Shown: piece after piece, positions 8,599-18,116 of the stretch
Position numbering within the stretch: position 1 is the first letter of the stretch
Layout of the letters: every line of letters begins with the position of its first letter
The notes under the pieces: generated by a model
What the model was told of the DNA's origin: nothing
The model's database searches: none
What the model saw: the letters and a program-made list of their open reading frames with translations, nothing else
Made by a program: the position numbers and the translations under genes
NCBI RefSeq assembly: GCF_002849605.1
Contig: NZ_NPIB01000018.1
Span: forward strand, 1-64,000
Length of the DNA: 64,000 nt
From: Photobacterium carnosum
GTDB lineage: Bacteria; Pseudomonadota; Gammaproteobacteria; Enterobacterales; Vibrionaceae
Direction: 5' to 3'

Positions 8599-8802
8599 GT
8601 GTTTAAAAATCAAATTATTAGTACTGTTTTATTTACGGTATCGTTAGTATCAGTGCTATTTCTAGCGACGATCCCTGTCGCTACGCCATCGCTAAAAACA
8701 AGCATGTTAACCCATCCACCAGCACAACTCTGTTTAATGCTAACGGAATTACTCAACCACGATACGGCGATGCAAACACTAGAATTTGGAAGGGGAAAAT
8801 AA
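8599..8802 (+). CDS. Small single-TM hypothetical protein
   Basis: 67 residues from a GTG at 8599, chosen because GGAG lies 6-8 bases upstream. It has one hydrophobic segment (~8-25), followed by a short soluble tail with one Cys and the sequence LLNHDTAMQTLEFGRGK. The stop is two bases before the ScsD-like gene, so it is almost certainly translated with it. Its function is unknown. Confidence 0.5.
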   Translation: MFKNQIISTVLFTVSLVSVLFLATIPVATPSLKTSMLTHPPAQLCLMLTELLNHDTAMQTLEFGRGK

Positions 8803-8804
8803 TA

Positions 8805-9341
8805 ATGACAACTAAAAAAAAACAATCTAAAAAAGCGACCAATGTAGCAACTAAGCTATGGCTAAAAGCAAAAGAAATCATAAAACTGGTGCTTATTTTA
8901 TCACTCTTTTTTATCGCTATAGATGCTTGGCGCAGTAAAGATATGCCATCAGACGTGATCCCTACATTAGCGGCAAATACACTGGATCAGCAATGGGTTG
9001 ATATAAAAAAGATGAGTCATGAAAAACCCGTATTACTCTATTTTTGGGCGACATGGTGCTCAGTGTGTAAACTGGTTAGCCCTAGTGTTGATTGGCTTGC
9101 GGATAATCATCAAGTGGTATCGGTTGCGGTTACATCTGGCGAGAATCAACGGGTTGCCCAATTTATGAAGTATAAAGAATACAATTTCCCAGTCATCAAT
9201 GATCCAACAGGTAAAATTGGGCGAGAATGGGGCGTTACTGCGACACCTTCAATCATAATCATTAAAAATGGTCAGATTTCATCAATAACAACCGGTGCAA
9301 CAACCCCGATAGGCTTGTGGTTACGGCTGATTTTTGCTTAA
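8805..9341 (+). CDS. scsD: ScsD-like membrane-anchored thioredoxin
   Basis: 178 residues: a lysine-rich N-terminus, one TM anchor (~27-43), then a periplasmic thioredoxin/TlpA fold. The active site is WATWCSVC (about residue 81-88), and the cis-Pro region is ATPSII. Length and layout match Salmonella ScsD, a thiol-disulfide oxidoreductase of the suppressor of copper sensitivity locus. ScsB and ScsC are not next to it here, so the partner that supplies electrons must be elsewhere or different. Confidence 0.75.
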   Translation: MTTKKKQSKKATNVATKLWLKAKEIIKLVLILSLFFIAIDAWRSKDMPSDVIPTLAANTLDQQWVDIKKMSHEKPVLLYFWATWCSVCKLVSPSVDWLADNHQVVSVAVTSGENQRVAQFMKYKEYNFPVINDPTGKIGREWGVTATPSIIIIKNGQISSITTGATTPIGLWLRLIFA

Positions 9342-9363
9342 CCACGCTATAAATCAGTTCATT

Positions 9364-9394
9364 GTTACTACCAACGATGGATGTTGGTAGTAAC
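9364..9394. terminator. Hairpin between convergent genes
   Basis: A perfect 12 bp stem (GTTACTACCAAC / GTTGGTAGTAAC) with a 7-base loop, placed between the scsD-like gene and cobQ. There is no strong T run, so it may be a weak terminator or a processing structure. Confidence 0.55.
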
Positions 9395-9442
9395 TTATGC
9401 AATAACTATTGTTGTAAAATTAACCGTTAAAAAACAGCCTGA

Positions 9443-10933
9443 TTAACGCTTAAATTTATCGGCCCATTGAGGCCATATAACCGCAAGATCCATGTATTCT
9501 TCGATAGTATCAGCAATACGATCAATGCCTTGTTCTCGAATTTCATCAAAATCAGGAGTTTGGGTCGCTTCTAAACCAGCCCAACGTAAAATAGCATCAC
9601 ATGCACCTTGTTGTTCGAAAATACCATGCAAATAGGTGCCAAACACTTGATCATCACAACCTAATTGGCCATCAGGACCATCGGTTAACTGTAATGGTGC
9701 ATTGGCACTCACACCTTGAGTAACACCCGCATGAATTTCATAACCTTTAACGGTAACAGGCATTTGATTAGGCATGGTTAGTGTGCCCTCTGTTTGTTGC
9801 AGGCATTTGTTTTTCTCAATGGTGGTAGCAATAGATAAATACCCTAAACCTTGGCTAACCCCCGCTTCACCTTCAATGGCATGTGGATCAGCAATGGTTT
9901 CACCTAACATCTGATAACCACCACAAATACCCATCACTTTGCCGCCTAAACGCAAATGACGTTGGATCTGTTTATCCCAACCTTGTTCACGTAAGAATGC
10001 TAAATCACTGCGAACACTTTTAGTGCCTGGAATAATGATCAAATCGGCGGCAGGAAAAGGCTGACCTTTGCCGACAAACTGCAAGTTAACTTGAGGATGC
10101 ATGCGCAAGGGATCAAAATCAGTATGGTTACTCACGCGGGTTAAAACAGGCACTACCACCTTTAATTGATGATCAGCTGCTTCAACTTGCTGACAATTAA
10201 TCGCATCTTCGGCTTCTAACATTAAGCCATGCAGATACGGTAAGACACCAAGTACGGGTTTACCTGTTTTCTGCTCTAACCATTCTAAGCCCGATTCCAG
10301 TAACTTGATGTCACCACGGAAACGGTTGATAACAAAACCTTTGACGCGTGCTTGTTCTGATTCAGACAATAACGCTAACGTGCCATAAATATGAGCGAAC
10401 ACCCCACCGCGATCAATATCGGCAATGATGATCACGGGCACATCGGCTTTTTCAGCAAAGCCCATGTTCGCCACATCATTTTCACGTAAGTTGATTTCAG
10501 CAGGACTACCCGCACCTTCAATAACAATGGTTTGATACTGTTGTTGCAACAGTCCGAATGATTCCATAATCGGCGTCATTACCACTTTCTTGTAGTTATG
10601 AAAACCCACGGCATCCATATCAGCTAAAGCGTGGCCTTGTACGATCACTTGTGCACCAACATCAGTATTGGGTTTAAGCAAGACAGGATTCATATGCACG
10701 CTAGGCTCAATACCACAGGCTTGAGCTTGAACGGCTTGTGCTCGCCCAATCTCACCGCCATCTTTGGTCACAGCGCTGTTTAATGCCATATTTTGTGATT
10801 TAAACGGTGCAACACGAATACCTCGGCGTGCCAACACGCGACATAATCCTGCCACCAGCACACTTTTACCTGCATCTGACGTCGTACCTTGTACCATTAA
10901 TGCACGTGTTGTCGATTGTAATGTATCCGTCAT
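9443..10933 (-). CDS. cobQ: Cobyric acid synthase CobQ
   Basis: A 496-residue, full-length CobQ/CbiP, the amidotransferase that uses glutamine and ATP to amidate adenosylcobyrinic acid a,c-diamide at four side chains in cobalamin synthesis. The N-terminal P-loop-like ATPase domain begins [11 protein letters not shown] (~14). The C-terminal class I glutaminase has its Cys in [11 protein letters not shown] (~345) and a His in GTYLHGIF (~442). It stands alone on the minus strand. A Fur-box-like palindrome lies ~140 bases upstream, between it and the divergent CPBP gene. Confidence 0.95.
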   Translation of the reverse strand: MTDTLQSTTRALMVQGTTSDAGKSVLVAGLCRVLARRGIRVAPFKSQNMALNSAVTKDGGEIGRAQAVQAQACGIEPSVHMNPVLLKPNTDVGAQVIVQGHALADMDAVGFHNYKKVVMTPIMESFGLLQQQYQTIVIEGAGSPAEINLRENDVANMGFAEKADVPVIIIADIDRGGVFAHIYGTLALLSESEQARVKGFVINRFRGDIKLLESGLEWLEQKTGKPVLGVLPYLHGLMLEAEDAINCQQVEAADHQLKVVVPVLTRVSNHTDFDPLRMHPQVNLQFVGKGQPFPAADLIIIPGTKSVRSDLAFLREQGWDKQIQRHLRLGGKVMGICGGYQMLGETIADPHAIEGEAGVSQGLGYLSIATTIEKNKCLQQTEGTLTMPNQMPVTVKGYEIHAGVTQGVSANAPLQLTDGPDGQLGCDDQVFGTYLHGIFEQQGACDAILRWAGLEATQTPDFDEIREQGIDRIADTIEEYMDLAVIWPQWADKFKR

Positions 10934-11071
10934 TTCCTAATTCCATGTTGATATAATAAGGGAGAGTAACCACAGATGATGGCTATCTATAAGTCGCCAA
11001 TCATCTTAGCAACTGATCATGTGGATAATAAATCATAAAAAATACGTTTGAATAATCATCAATCTGGTGTA

Positions 11072-11090
11072 TATGATAACGATTATCATT
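11072..11090. promoter_or_regulatory. Fur-box-like palindrome
   Basis: TATGATAACGATTATCATT contains a perfect 7 bp inverted repeat (ATGATAA / TTATCAT) around CGA and closely resembles the 19 bp Fur consensus (GATAATGATAATCATTATC). It lies 19 bases before the chosen CPBP start codon and ~140 bases before the divergent cobQ start. Iron-dependent control of the CPBP gene is inferred. Confidence 0.65.
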
Positions 11091-11108
11091 TTTTATCACT
11101 TCTTTTTT

Positions 11109-11960
11109 ATGAATTATCTTATTTTACCGACCATGTTGGTATGGCTATTGTTGGCAATTAGCATCGGTTGTGCGTTAACAAAAACAACGTCTTGGCGCAT
11201 ACCGCTACTACTGACCTTGATCACCGCAGTGATGTTGAACATCTTAACGGTGATTGGCGCTGCCATTATGGTCAGTGGTATCGTGATTGCCCGTTTTACC
11301 GCTCAACAACAATCTAAGCCACTGATCTATGCAGGTCATATGGTTGTTGTTTTGTGGATCATTGGGTTAATTCTGCACTTGTACCCTGGTATCAATAATT
11401 TATTGGTACTTGATCACGTCAATAGTGGCCCACTTAGTCGACCGTTTACGCTTTACTTTAATATCGATAAACCCATGCTTATTTTTGCACTGCTACTACT
11501 CGTGCCCAATATAGTAAGCAATAACGAATATAACTGGCATCATCTTTCGCTCTCACGCATGCAAAAAAGTATTATTGGTGGCGGATTAATCACATTACCG
11601 TTATTAGCATGGGCATTACAACTGGTACAGCCTGAATTCACCTTGCCGTCATGGTGGTGGATCTTTGCGATTAATAATTTGATATTTACGTGTGTTGCCG
11701 AAGAAGTGCTTTTCCGTGGTTATATTCAAAGACTGCTATGTAAGAAATTAGCACCACCGGTGGCGATTATTATTGCGAGTGTTTTATTTGGACTTGCGCA
11801 CTTTGCTGGTGGGCCATTATTTATCATTATTGCGACATTGGCTGGCATACTTTATGGTTTAAGCTATTATTGGACTAAGAAGATAACGGTCGCAATCGTG
11901 GTTCATTTTGCATTTAACTTACTCCATTTAATCTTTTTTACTTACCCTCTGCCCTTGTAA
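11109..11960 (+). CDS. CPBP-family intramembrane protease
   Basis: About 283 residues from the ATG at 11109. The longer frame would start at 11067, just upstream of the Fur-like palindrome, and read through it, so the later start is preferred. Roughly eight TM segments. The CPBP (Abi/CAAX protease) motifs are present: EEVLFRGYIQ (motif 1), FGLAHFAGG (motif 2) and HFAFNLLH (motif 3), giving the Glu-Glu, Arg and His residues of a glutamic-type membrane peptidase. The substrate is unknown. Iron control is suggested by the upstream palindrome. Confidence 0.85.
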   Translation: MNYLILPTMLVWLLLAISIGCALTKTTSWRIPLLLTLITAVMLNILTVIGAAIMVSGIVIARFTAQQQSKPLIYAGHMVVVLWIIGLILHLYPGINNLLVLDHVNSGPLSRPFTLYFNIDKPMLIFALLLLVPNIVSNNEYNWHHLSLSRMQKSIIGGGLITLPLLAWALQLVQPEFTLPSWWWIFAINNLIFTCVAEEVLFRGYIQRLLCKKLAPPVAIIIASVLFGLAHFAGGPLFIIIATLAGILYGLSYYWTKKITVAIVVHFAFNLLHLIFFTYPLPL

Positions 11961-12048
11961 TAATGCAAAATAAAAAGGCTTTTCACCTTACTTTGAACAC
12001 CGCCACACAATCTTCATCAACATAAAACAGGGATAAGGAACAGGATGA

Positions 12049-13143
12049 ATGTCAAAAATATTGCTCATAAATGTCCTCAACAATCCTAATATATTACTGA
12101 ATGTTGATGAAAAAATTAGTTATCAAATTATTACTGAAGCTCGTCACCTATCGTTATTAGGGCAATTAAAGGCGTGTTGTGATCGAGCGCACATCGAACA
12201 CGATCTTCCTCTGCACACCCAGCAACAATTATTGTCTGGGTTTCACAGCTATCAAAAACAACAACAACAATTATTACTTGAACATCAACATCTCACTGAA
12301 CAATTACAAGGGGTTATTAGCTCATGGCGTTACTTACGCGGTAGCGCACTACAGTTCCTTAATAACGATATGTTTGCTGGCAGAATCAAAAATAATATTG
12401 ATATTTACGTTCCACAACAACATGTTGCTAACGTTGAAAAAACGCTATTAGATAACGGCTGGCGTTATAAAAATATCGCTGATTATGAAGAAACGTTTTA
12501 TCGTCGTTGGGCACAGCAAACCACGCCATTGATCCACAAACAACGCCGTACTGAGCTGGCGATTCACTTTCAATTATTACCCAAAACATTGATCAATAAA
12601 CTCGATCCAACGCCTTTGTTACACCACCATTTATCGCCGCCATTGTGCGAGCCTGCAACATTACTATCGCCAGATGCGATGGTGCTTCATCAAGCGATTA
12701 TGTTATTTCATCAAATTGATTATCATTATGGCTTACGGGATATTTACAGCTTATATTTACAGTTTGTTTATTTTAGTAAAGACGCGACTTTTTGGCATAA
12801 TTTAATTCAACTTCACCAACAAGTCGGCAATGATAATAGCCTTTATCTCGCCGTTAGTTTATGTCAGCGTTTATTTAATTTAACTGTTCCTGAAAATGTA
12901 TTAACCTATTTTAAACAACAAAAATCACATCAATTATCCTATTGGCTCTATCAACAACGGTTTATTGATGCGTTTATTTACCAATTTCCTTTGCACCGCA
13001 ACATGGGTTATCGTGATGCGGTTAAATCACTGCGGTTTCGTGGCCGTTTAAAACAAATGCCGATCTACTCTATTGTGCCGCATATTATTAAACGATTAAT
13101 TGTTAATAGTATTCCGCATGACGATGAAGAAGTGATCAACTAA
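12049..13143 (+). CDS. Nucleotidyltransferase-fold protein (NTP_transf_5 type)
   Basis: A 364-residue protein resembling the uncharacterised nucleotidyltransferase family PF14907. A helical N-terminal part is followed by SWRYLRGSALQFL (~92-104; the family has a KG.AL motif) and a beta strand with NNIDIYV (~113-119). In active members this strand usually reads DIDLLV, so one metal-binding Asp appears replaced by Asn here. A His-rich middle and a helical C-terminal domain follow. Gln is very frequent. It precedes the hydrolase gene at 13249 by ~105 bases; a functional link is not shown. Confidence 0.6.
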   Translation: MSKILLINVLNNPNILLNVDEKISYQIITEARHLSLLGQLKACCDRAHIEHDLPLHTQQQLLSGFHSYQKQQQQLLLEHQHLTEQLQGVISSWRYLRGSALQFLNNDMFAGRIKNNIDIYVPQQHVANVEKTLLDNGWRYKNIADYEETFYRRWAQQTTPLIHKQRRTELAIHFQLLPKTLINKLDPTPLLHHHLSPPLCEPATLLSPDAMVLHQAIMLFHQIDYHYGLRDIYSLYLQFVYFSKDATFWHNLIQLHQQVGNDNSLYLAVSLCQRLFNLTVPENVLTYFKQQKSHQLSYWLYQQRFIDAFIYQFPLHRNMGYRDAVKSLRFRGRLKQMPIYSIVPHIIKRLIVNSIPHDDEEVIN

Positions 13144-13248
13144 ATACGACTAACTTCCAATTATCATTATTTGATACCTAATAAGACAGGCGCGCGTAAG
13201 AATTCTCATGTTACTATGCTAAGCCATTCTCAAGGAAGGAAGAAGAAT

Positions 13249-14058
13249 TTGGATAACATGCTGTTTTACAAAACATACCCTCATAAACAAAGTAAAGAGT
13301 GGGTCGTATTTGTCCATGGTGCGGGGGGAAGTTCTGCTATCTGGTTTAAGCAAATAAGAGCCTACAAACAGCATTTTAATTTACTTTTATTAGATTTGCG
13401 TGGTCATGGTAAATCTAACACCATGTTTCAAGATGTAATGGATAACCAATATACATTTAAAATGGTGACCAAAGATATTATCGATGTGCTTAATCACCTT
13501 AAGATTGAATCAGCCCATTTTGTCGGCATGTCATTAGGTACCATTATTATTCGTCATCTAGCAGAACTTGCGCCAGAACGGGTACAAACAATGACATTAG
13601 GTGGCGCGATAACGCGTTTAAATACACGATCTCAAGTGTTAATTAGTTTGGGCAATCTGAGCAAACATATCCTGCCTTATATGTGGTTATACCGTATATT
13701 TGCTTATGTCGTTATGCCACAAAAAAACCAACGTCAATCTCGCCATTTATTTATTCGAGAAGCTAAAAAACTCTGCCAACAAGAATTTAAGCGGTGGTTC
13801 AAATTAGCGACAGATGTTAACCCGATTATGAAATACTTTAAGGAAAAAGAACTTGTCATCCCAACCCTATATTTAATGGGTGAGCATGATTATATGTTTA
13901 TTAAATCCGTTAAAGAGATGATTAAACGTCATCAAAATAGTGTGTTAACCCAATTATCAAATTGTGGTCATGTGTGTAATGTCGAACAACCAGAAGCATT
14001 CAATCATCATTCAATTGAATTTATTCAACTGCACAGCCAACCACCACTAGCGCACTAA
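13249..14058 (+). CDS. Alpha/beta hydrolase
   Basis: About 269 residues. The TTG at 13249 is chosen because AAGGAAGG lies about 8 bases upstream; an ATG follows at 13258, and the open frame extends back to 13171 without a ribosome site. It has a classic alpha/beta-hydrolase layout: oxyanion segment FVHGAGG, LDLRGHGKS strand, nucleophile elbow GMSLGT, an acidic GEHDYM and the catalytic His in NCGHVCN. The lid region is basic. The substrate is unknown; it may act on esters or lipids. Confidence 0.8.
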   Translation: MDNMLFYKTYPHKQSKEWVVFVHGAGGSSAIWFKQIRAYKQHFNLLLLDLRGHGKSNTMFQDVMDNQYTFKMVTKDIIDVLNHLKIESAHFVGMSLGTIIIRHLAELAPERVQTMTLGGAITRLNTRSQVLISLGNLSKHILPYMWLYRIFAYVVMPQKNQRQSRHLFIREAKKLCQQEFKRWFKLATDVNPIMKYFKEKELVIPTLYLMGEHDYMFIKSVKEMIKRHQNSVLTQLSNCGHVCNVEQPEAFNHHSIEFIQLHSQPPLAH

Positions 14059-14067
14059 TAAAATAAG

Positions 14068-14102
14068 CCACAGTGAGGCATTGCACACTCACTGGGCTTA
14101 GA
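14068..14102. terminator. Hairpin between convergent hydrolase genes
   Basis: The inverted repeat TAAGCC-CAGTGAG / CTCACTG-GGCTTA (with one bulged base on each side) lies between the two convergent hydrolase genes. No long T tract follows. Confidence 0.5.
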
Positions 14103-14111
14103 ATCTGAATG

Positions 14112-14930
14112 TTACGCAGGTAATACTTTACTTAAAAAACGCTGTAATTGTTCAGTCACAAATTGCGGTTGTTCAAGGTTACTAATGTGCCCTGCATCAG
14201 GAATAAGCACATATTCACTGCCATCAATCGCATCATGCATTAATTGTGCTTCAAGTGGTGGACGTGGATTATCTTCCAAGCCTGACATAATTAATGTCGG
14301 AACGGTAAGCTGCTCGATATCATCAAACGTATCACGACGCCCAAACACCATACGTCCCATATCAGACACTGCCACTGCGCGATCACCTTGTAACTGTGCA
14401 AGAGAATGACGGAATGCACTGACTAACTGCGGATTATGCAAGTGACCATCACGACGGAAAAATAATGGTGCAATCATATCAATCAATGGCGCAGGAACAT
14501 GTTGCTGATCGCGTAAAGTATCTAACATCGCAAAATATCTCGCGTGCATTACTTCTGGCTCATAGCCTAAGAAGGTATCCATTAGCACTAATGCCGTCAC
14601 TCGCGCAGGCGCTTTAAGGGCTAATTCTGCACCCCACATGCCTCCCACAGACAAACCAATCACAGCAAATTTTTCAATCTCTAAGTGATCCAATAATGCC
14701 AACACATTATCAGCATAATCACGTAATGTACGTGTTGCTGAAGGCGCACTGTCAGATCCACCATGCGCCCAAAAATCTGGCACAATACAACGATAATGTT
14801 GGCTTAACTCCGCGATCTGCGGTGCCCACATTGCACTATCCCATAAGTAGCTATGACCAAAGACAAGCACAGGACCTGTTCCTTGATCACGGTAAGTCAT
14901 CTGCTGACCATCAATAGCGAATGTTTGCAT
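14112..14930 (-). CDS. Alpha/beta hydrolase
   Basis: 272 residues, an intact alpha/beta hydrolase: oxyanion region VFGHSYLWD, FWAHGGSD strand, nucleophile elbow GLSVGGMWG (Ser ~96), acidic SGLEDNP and catalytic His in DAGHISN near the C-terminus. It resembles proline-iminopeptidase/haloalkane-type hydrolases in general layout, but the substrate cannot be told. It is unlike the neighbouring hydrolase at 13249 in sequence and codes on the opposite strand, so the pair is not a tandem duplication. Confidence 0.85.
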   Translation of the reverse strand: MQTFAIDGQQMTYRDQGTGPVLVFGHSYLWDSAMWAPQIAELSQHYRCIVPDFWAHGGSDSAPSATRTLRDYADNVLALLDHLEIEKFAVIGLSVGGMWGAELALKAPARVTALVLMDTFLGYEPEVMHARYFAMLDTLRDQQHVPAPLIDMIAPLFFRRDGHLHNPQLVSAFRHSLAQLQGDRAVAVSDMGRMVFGRRDTFDDIEQLTVPTLIMSGLEDNPRPPLEAQLMHDAIDGSEYVLIPDAGHISNLEQPQFVTEQLQRFLSKVLPA

Positions 14931-15033
14931 TGCCGGTATCCTTTCTTGGTTAACACGTGTAGTGAATGTTACTTCGTTATTTTATTATTACGCCCAAATA
15001 ATACATCTGGGATATCGCACATTATCATAACCG

Positions 15034-16386
15034 TTACGCCATTGATGTAACTCGGTATTTATTTCGAATGTTGGTTAACCCTTGACGGTAAAACACCCAA
15101 GCACAGAGTCCAGCGGCAATATTACCTAACATTGCACCAGTGAACAGCCCCGACAAACCCGAGTAATGCGCACCAATCCATAATACGGGTAAATAGCACA
15201 CAAATAATCGTAATGCAGAAATCAACAACGCACGCATCGGTAATCCCATCGCATTACAGACGGAAACCATCAGCATGCAAATACCTAATGCACCAAGGCT
15301 AATAGGCACTCGCGTTAAGTGGATCATTAAAATTTGTTGTACTGAGGTATTGGTTGTTAATAACTGGGCTAACGGTTGAGCACTTAAAAAGAGTATGACG
15401 GCAATAACAACTTGCCAAACCAAGATAAAACGCACCGCAATCATGATCAATTTTTCAATGCTGACAATATCTTTACGACCAAGTAAACGTCCCACCATCG
15501 GTGGCATCGACATGGTTAATGCAAGCACAATCACTAATGAAAAGAACTCTAATCGCGAGCCTAATGCCCAAGCAGCAACGGTTGCCGCACCAAAACCAGC
15601 CACCAGCTTTGTGGCTAAAATAGCAGAAACAGGGGGTAATAGTTGGCTTAGCATTGCTGGTGCCATAATGTGAACTAATTCTTGAATCGCTTTATAAACC
15701 GCAAGCCCTCGCCAATCAAAACTCAACCATTGACGTTTAATCAATAATGGAAACACAACTAGCATACCAAGGCTGAACGATACAATCGTCGCCCATGCCG
15801 CACCATTGATACCCATATTAAAGGTAAACATAAACAGTGGATCTAAACCAATATTAATCACACTGGTGATCACCATCATAATGCCGGGTAACAAGGTATT
15901 ACCGTTGGCACGGCAAATACTGTAGGCAAAGTATACCATCGAGCCACACCATGCACTTGTTAGCCATACGGGCCAATAGCTATCAATAACACCAAAGACA
16001 TTATCAGGCGCACCAAGTAACCATAACAACTGATGACGACCAAACCAGATTGCCGCACACAGCGCCATGATGCCAATATCACCAAGAATCACCACTACCC
16101 CGCCTAATTGACGCGCTCGATGATGATCATTATTACCTAATACCCGTGAAATTAAGGCGGTAGTTGCAATCCCTAATCCGACTTGTAATCCAATAACAAG
16201 CATTTGCATCGGTAATGTAAAACCTTGCGCGGCAAGAGGTAAAATTCCAAGCTGACCGATAAATGCACTATCGACTAATTGAAAACTCATCAGTGACAAT
16301 ACACCGAATAACATTGGCCATGTCATGGTGAATAATTGATGCGCTAAGCTGTGAGAATGTGAGGCCGTGATTGTTTTTGCGTTCAT
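15034..16386 (-). CDS. MATE-family multidrug efflux transporter
   Basis: 450 residues with about twelve TM helices in the two-bundle MATE layout. The N-terminal half has the TMTWPMLFGVLSLMSFQLVDSAF signature type and a PLAAQGF loop; the second half repeats the pattern with the conserved GFGAATVAAWALGSRLEFF stretch. Family members export cationic drugs by Na+ or H+ antiport. The pyrophosphohydrolase gene upstream has its own terminator, so this gene probably has its own promoter. Confidence 0.9.
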   Translation of the reverse strand: MNAKTITASHSHSLAHQLFTMTWPMLFGVLSLMSFQLVDSAFIGQLGILPLAAQGFTLPMQMLVIGLQVGLGIATTALISRVLGNNDHHRARQLGGVVVILGDIGIMALCAAIWFGRHQLLWLLGAPDNVFGVIDSYWPVWLTSAWCGSMVYFAYSICRANGNTLLPGIMMVITSVINIGLDPLFMFTFNMGINGAAWATIVSFSLGMLVVFPLLIKRQWLSFDWRGLAVYKAIQELVHIMAPAMLSQLLPPVSAILATKLVAGFGAATVAAWALGSRLEFFSLVIVLALTMSMPPMVGRLLGRKDIVSIEKLIMIAVRFILVWQVVIAVILFLSAQPLAQLLTTNTSVQQILMIHLTRVPISLGALGICMLMVSVCNAMGLPMRALLISALRLFVCYLPVLWIGAHYSGLSGLFTGAMLGNIAAGLCAWVFYRQGLTNIRNKYRVTSMA

Positions 16387-16460
16387 AATAATAGCTTAAA
16401 TAAAACGTTAGCAAAAAGCACCGAGCATCTGCTTCAGCCTTGTACTTCATACCAATAAAA

Positions 16461-16484
16461 AATCCCCGCCATATAGCGAGGATT
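16461..16484 (-). terminator. Terminator of the MazG-like gene
   Basis: On the minus strand AATCCTCGC / GCGGGGATT forms a stem around TATATG and is followed by TTTTTT, just after the stop of the 16510-17088 gene. Confidence 0.75.
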
Positions 16485-16509
16485 CAAAGAAATGACATTA
16501 TAACGTAAA

Positions 16510-17088
16510 TTAACGAATAACTAATTTAACAAGATCGGCAGGACGATAATAAACAGATTTTAAGACTTTACCGGTACGGATCAGCTTGCCATTAACTTCA
16601 ACATCTTGTGCACATTTAGCAATGATATAATCGCCTTTAGTACTCGCCATTAATGCAACACCTTGCTTGGCGTAAAAAGCATCAGTCTCGTCATATTGTT
16701 GCTGGTTGCAGCAGACTTTACTCATATTACTTGAGTGGACTTCATTCCAGCAATCAATGAACGTAAACCCTAAGCGCTCAGACATCTGCAATAAAATATC
16801 AATCAAATAACTAATACCAATATTATCAGTGATTTTTTTATCGCCTAAATGCACCAAACGTCCCATAAGAACATAAACAGAATCAACAATCGCATCGGCT
16901 TGTTCAACCAATGAATCCGCTTCTGCAAGCTCTGTCATCTCTTCAACGGCTAAAGAGGTATGTAACGCATCAGCTTGAGCATCTAAACTGGCTGGATTTT
17001 CAATATCTAAGTCAAAGGTGGAACGAAACTCTCGAATATCGCTGTAAAGGTGATCGAAAAGGGGTTGGTCTAGCGTAGAAAGTTTCAT
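16510..17088 (-). CDS. MazG/PRA-PH-like nucleotide pyrophosphohydrolase
   Basis: 192 residues. The four-helix all-alpha NTP pyrophosphatase signature is visible: EEMTELAEA (EExxE-type) near residue 49-57, and EQADAIVDSVYVLMG (ExxD-type) near 62-76. Further on, FIDCWNEVHSSNMSK resembles the conserved Asn/Lys segment of the phosphoribosyl-ATP pyrophosphohydrolase-like group, and a small C-terminal beta region follows. These enzymes hydrolyse nucleoside triphosphates, often damaged ones. It is monocistronic, with a terminator right behind it. Confidence 0.75.
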   Translation of the reverse strand: MKLSTLDQPLFDHLYSDIREFRSTFDLDIENPASLDAQADALHTSLAVEEMTELAEADSLVEQADAIVDSVYVLMGRLVHLGDKKITDNIGISYLIDILLQMSERLGFTFIDCWNEVHSSNMSKVCCNQQQYDETDAFYAKQGVALMASTKGDYIIAKCAQDVEVNGKLIRTGKVLKSVYYRPADLVKLVIR

Positions 17089-17393
17089 TCGAATATCCTT
17101 GTTTCAGATTTAAGGGGCAAACGTTATTTTATCATTCACAAGCGCAGTGTTATTCTCAATAAAATGACGCAACGGGCGAAGATATTAATCCAATCCGCCA
17201 CCAGATACAAAACCAATTACTTAAAAATAGTCGGCTTGACGACAAAATAGACTAACCATTGTTGGCATACGCTAAAACACAACAATTGAGATATCATTAT
17301 CCGTATTTAAACACTTGCGAATTAAAGTAAAGCCAATAAAATTTCACCCCTAACTCTCTATGTTGAGAGAATAATATGTAGGTTGGAGAAGTG
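17089..17393. other. Intergenic region between divergent genes
   Basis: 305 bases between the MazG-like gene and the glycerophosphodiesterase gene. A GGAG at 17385-17388 is the ribosome site of the latter. No RNA gene or repeat was recognised; promoters for both genes must lie here. Confidence 0.5.
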
Positions 17394-18116
17394 ATGATTG
17401 CAGGTCACCGTGGCGCGCGCGCAGTCGCCCCAGAAAACACATTAATATCTATGAAAGCAGCTGCTGATGCTGGCGCTACATGGATTGAAACCGATACTCA
17501 ACTTTGCGAGGATCTAATCCCCGTTGTTATTCATGATAAAAGTGTTCGGCGCTGTACCAATGGTTCAGGAAGTGTTCGTCATAAACCACTCGCTGAATTA
17601 AAACAATTAGATGCAGGAAGCTGGTTTGGTACTGAGTTTGCAGATGCAACTATTCCAACGCTAGTCGAGTTACTGCAAGCTTGTGATGATTATGGGTTAA
17701 GTCTCAATCTTGAAATCAAAGTCCATTATGAAGAAGAGGTAGAACTTCAAGTTCGTAAGACTATTGAAACAATTAAAGATTATGGTTTTGATACTAATAA
17801 ACTGATCCTTTCTAGTTTTTCTTATAATGCGGTTAAATACTGCTTAAAACTGTGGCCTGAAGTTCGTCGAGGGCTGATCATTGAAGATTGGGTACCAGAC
17901 ATTGAGCGCTTAGATGAAAAACTTGATCTCTACAGTATTCATTTAGATCATCATTTACTGAATGAAAAATTGGCTAAAGAAATTACCGATTCAGGAAAAG
18001 TGCTTCAAATATGGACCATGAATGATCCTCAACAAGTGGATAAATTTACCCGTTGGGGTGTTAGTACTATTATTAGTGACAATCCTGGTTTATTAATTTC
18101 AGCTGCAAACAAATAA
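17394..18116 (+). CDS. Glycerophosphodiester phosphodiesterase
   Basis: 240 residues from the ATG at 17394, five bases after GGAG; the GTG directly before it is too close. A TIM-barrel GDPD of the UgpQ type. AGHRGARAVAPENT carries the first catalytic His and the Glu/Arg. ETDTQL and VIHDKSVRRCTNG carry the metal ligands and the second His. LNLEIK, LSSFSYNAV and LQIWTMND follow in order. It should hydrolyse glycerophosphodiesters to glycerol 3-phosphate and an alcohol. There is no signal peptide, so it is cytoplasmic. Confidence 0.9.
   Translation: MIAGHRGARAVAPENTLISMKAAADAGATWIETDTQLCEDLIPVVIHDKSVRRCTNGSGSVRHKPLAELKQLDAGSWFGTEFADATIPTLVELLQACDDYGLSLNLEIKVHYEEEVELQVRKTIETIKDYGFDTNKLILSSFSYNAVKYCLKLWPEVRRGLIIEDWVPDIERLDEKLDLYSIHLDHHLLNEKLAKEITDSGKVLQIWTMNDPQQVDKFTRWGVSTIISDNPGLLISAANK

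Noticed and set aside
10934..11066. Cobalamin riboswitch upstream of cobQ
   Set aside because: The leader is short and lacks the conserved B12-box; no riboswitch fold is apparent.
13171..14930. Tandem duplication of two hydrolase genes
   Set aside because: The two alpha/beta hydrolases share only family motifs and lie on opposite strands; they are independent genes.
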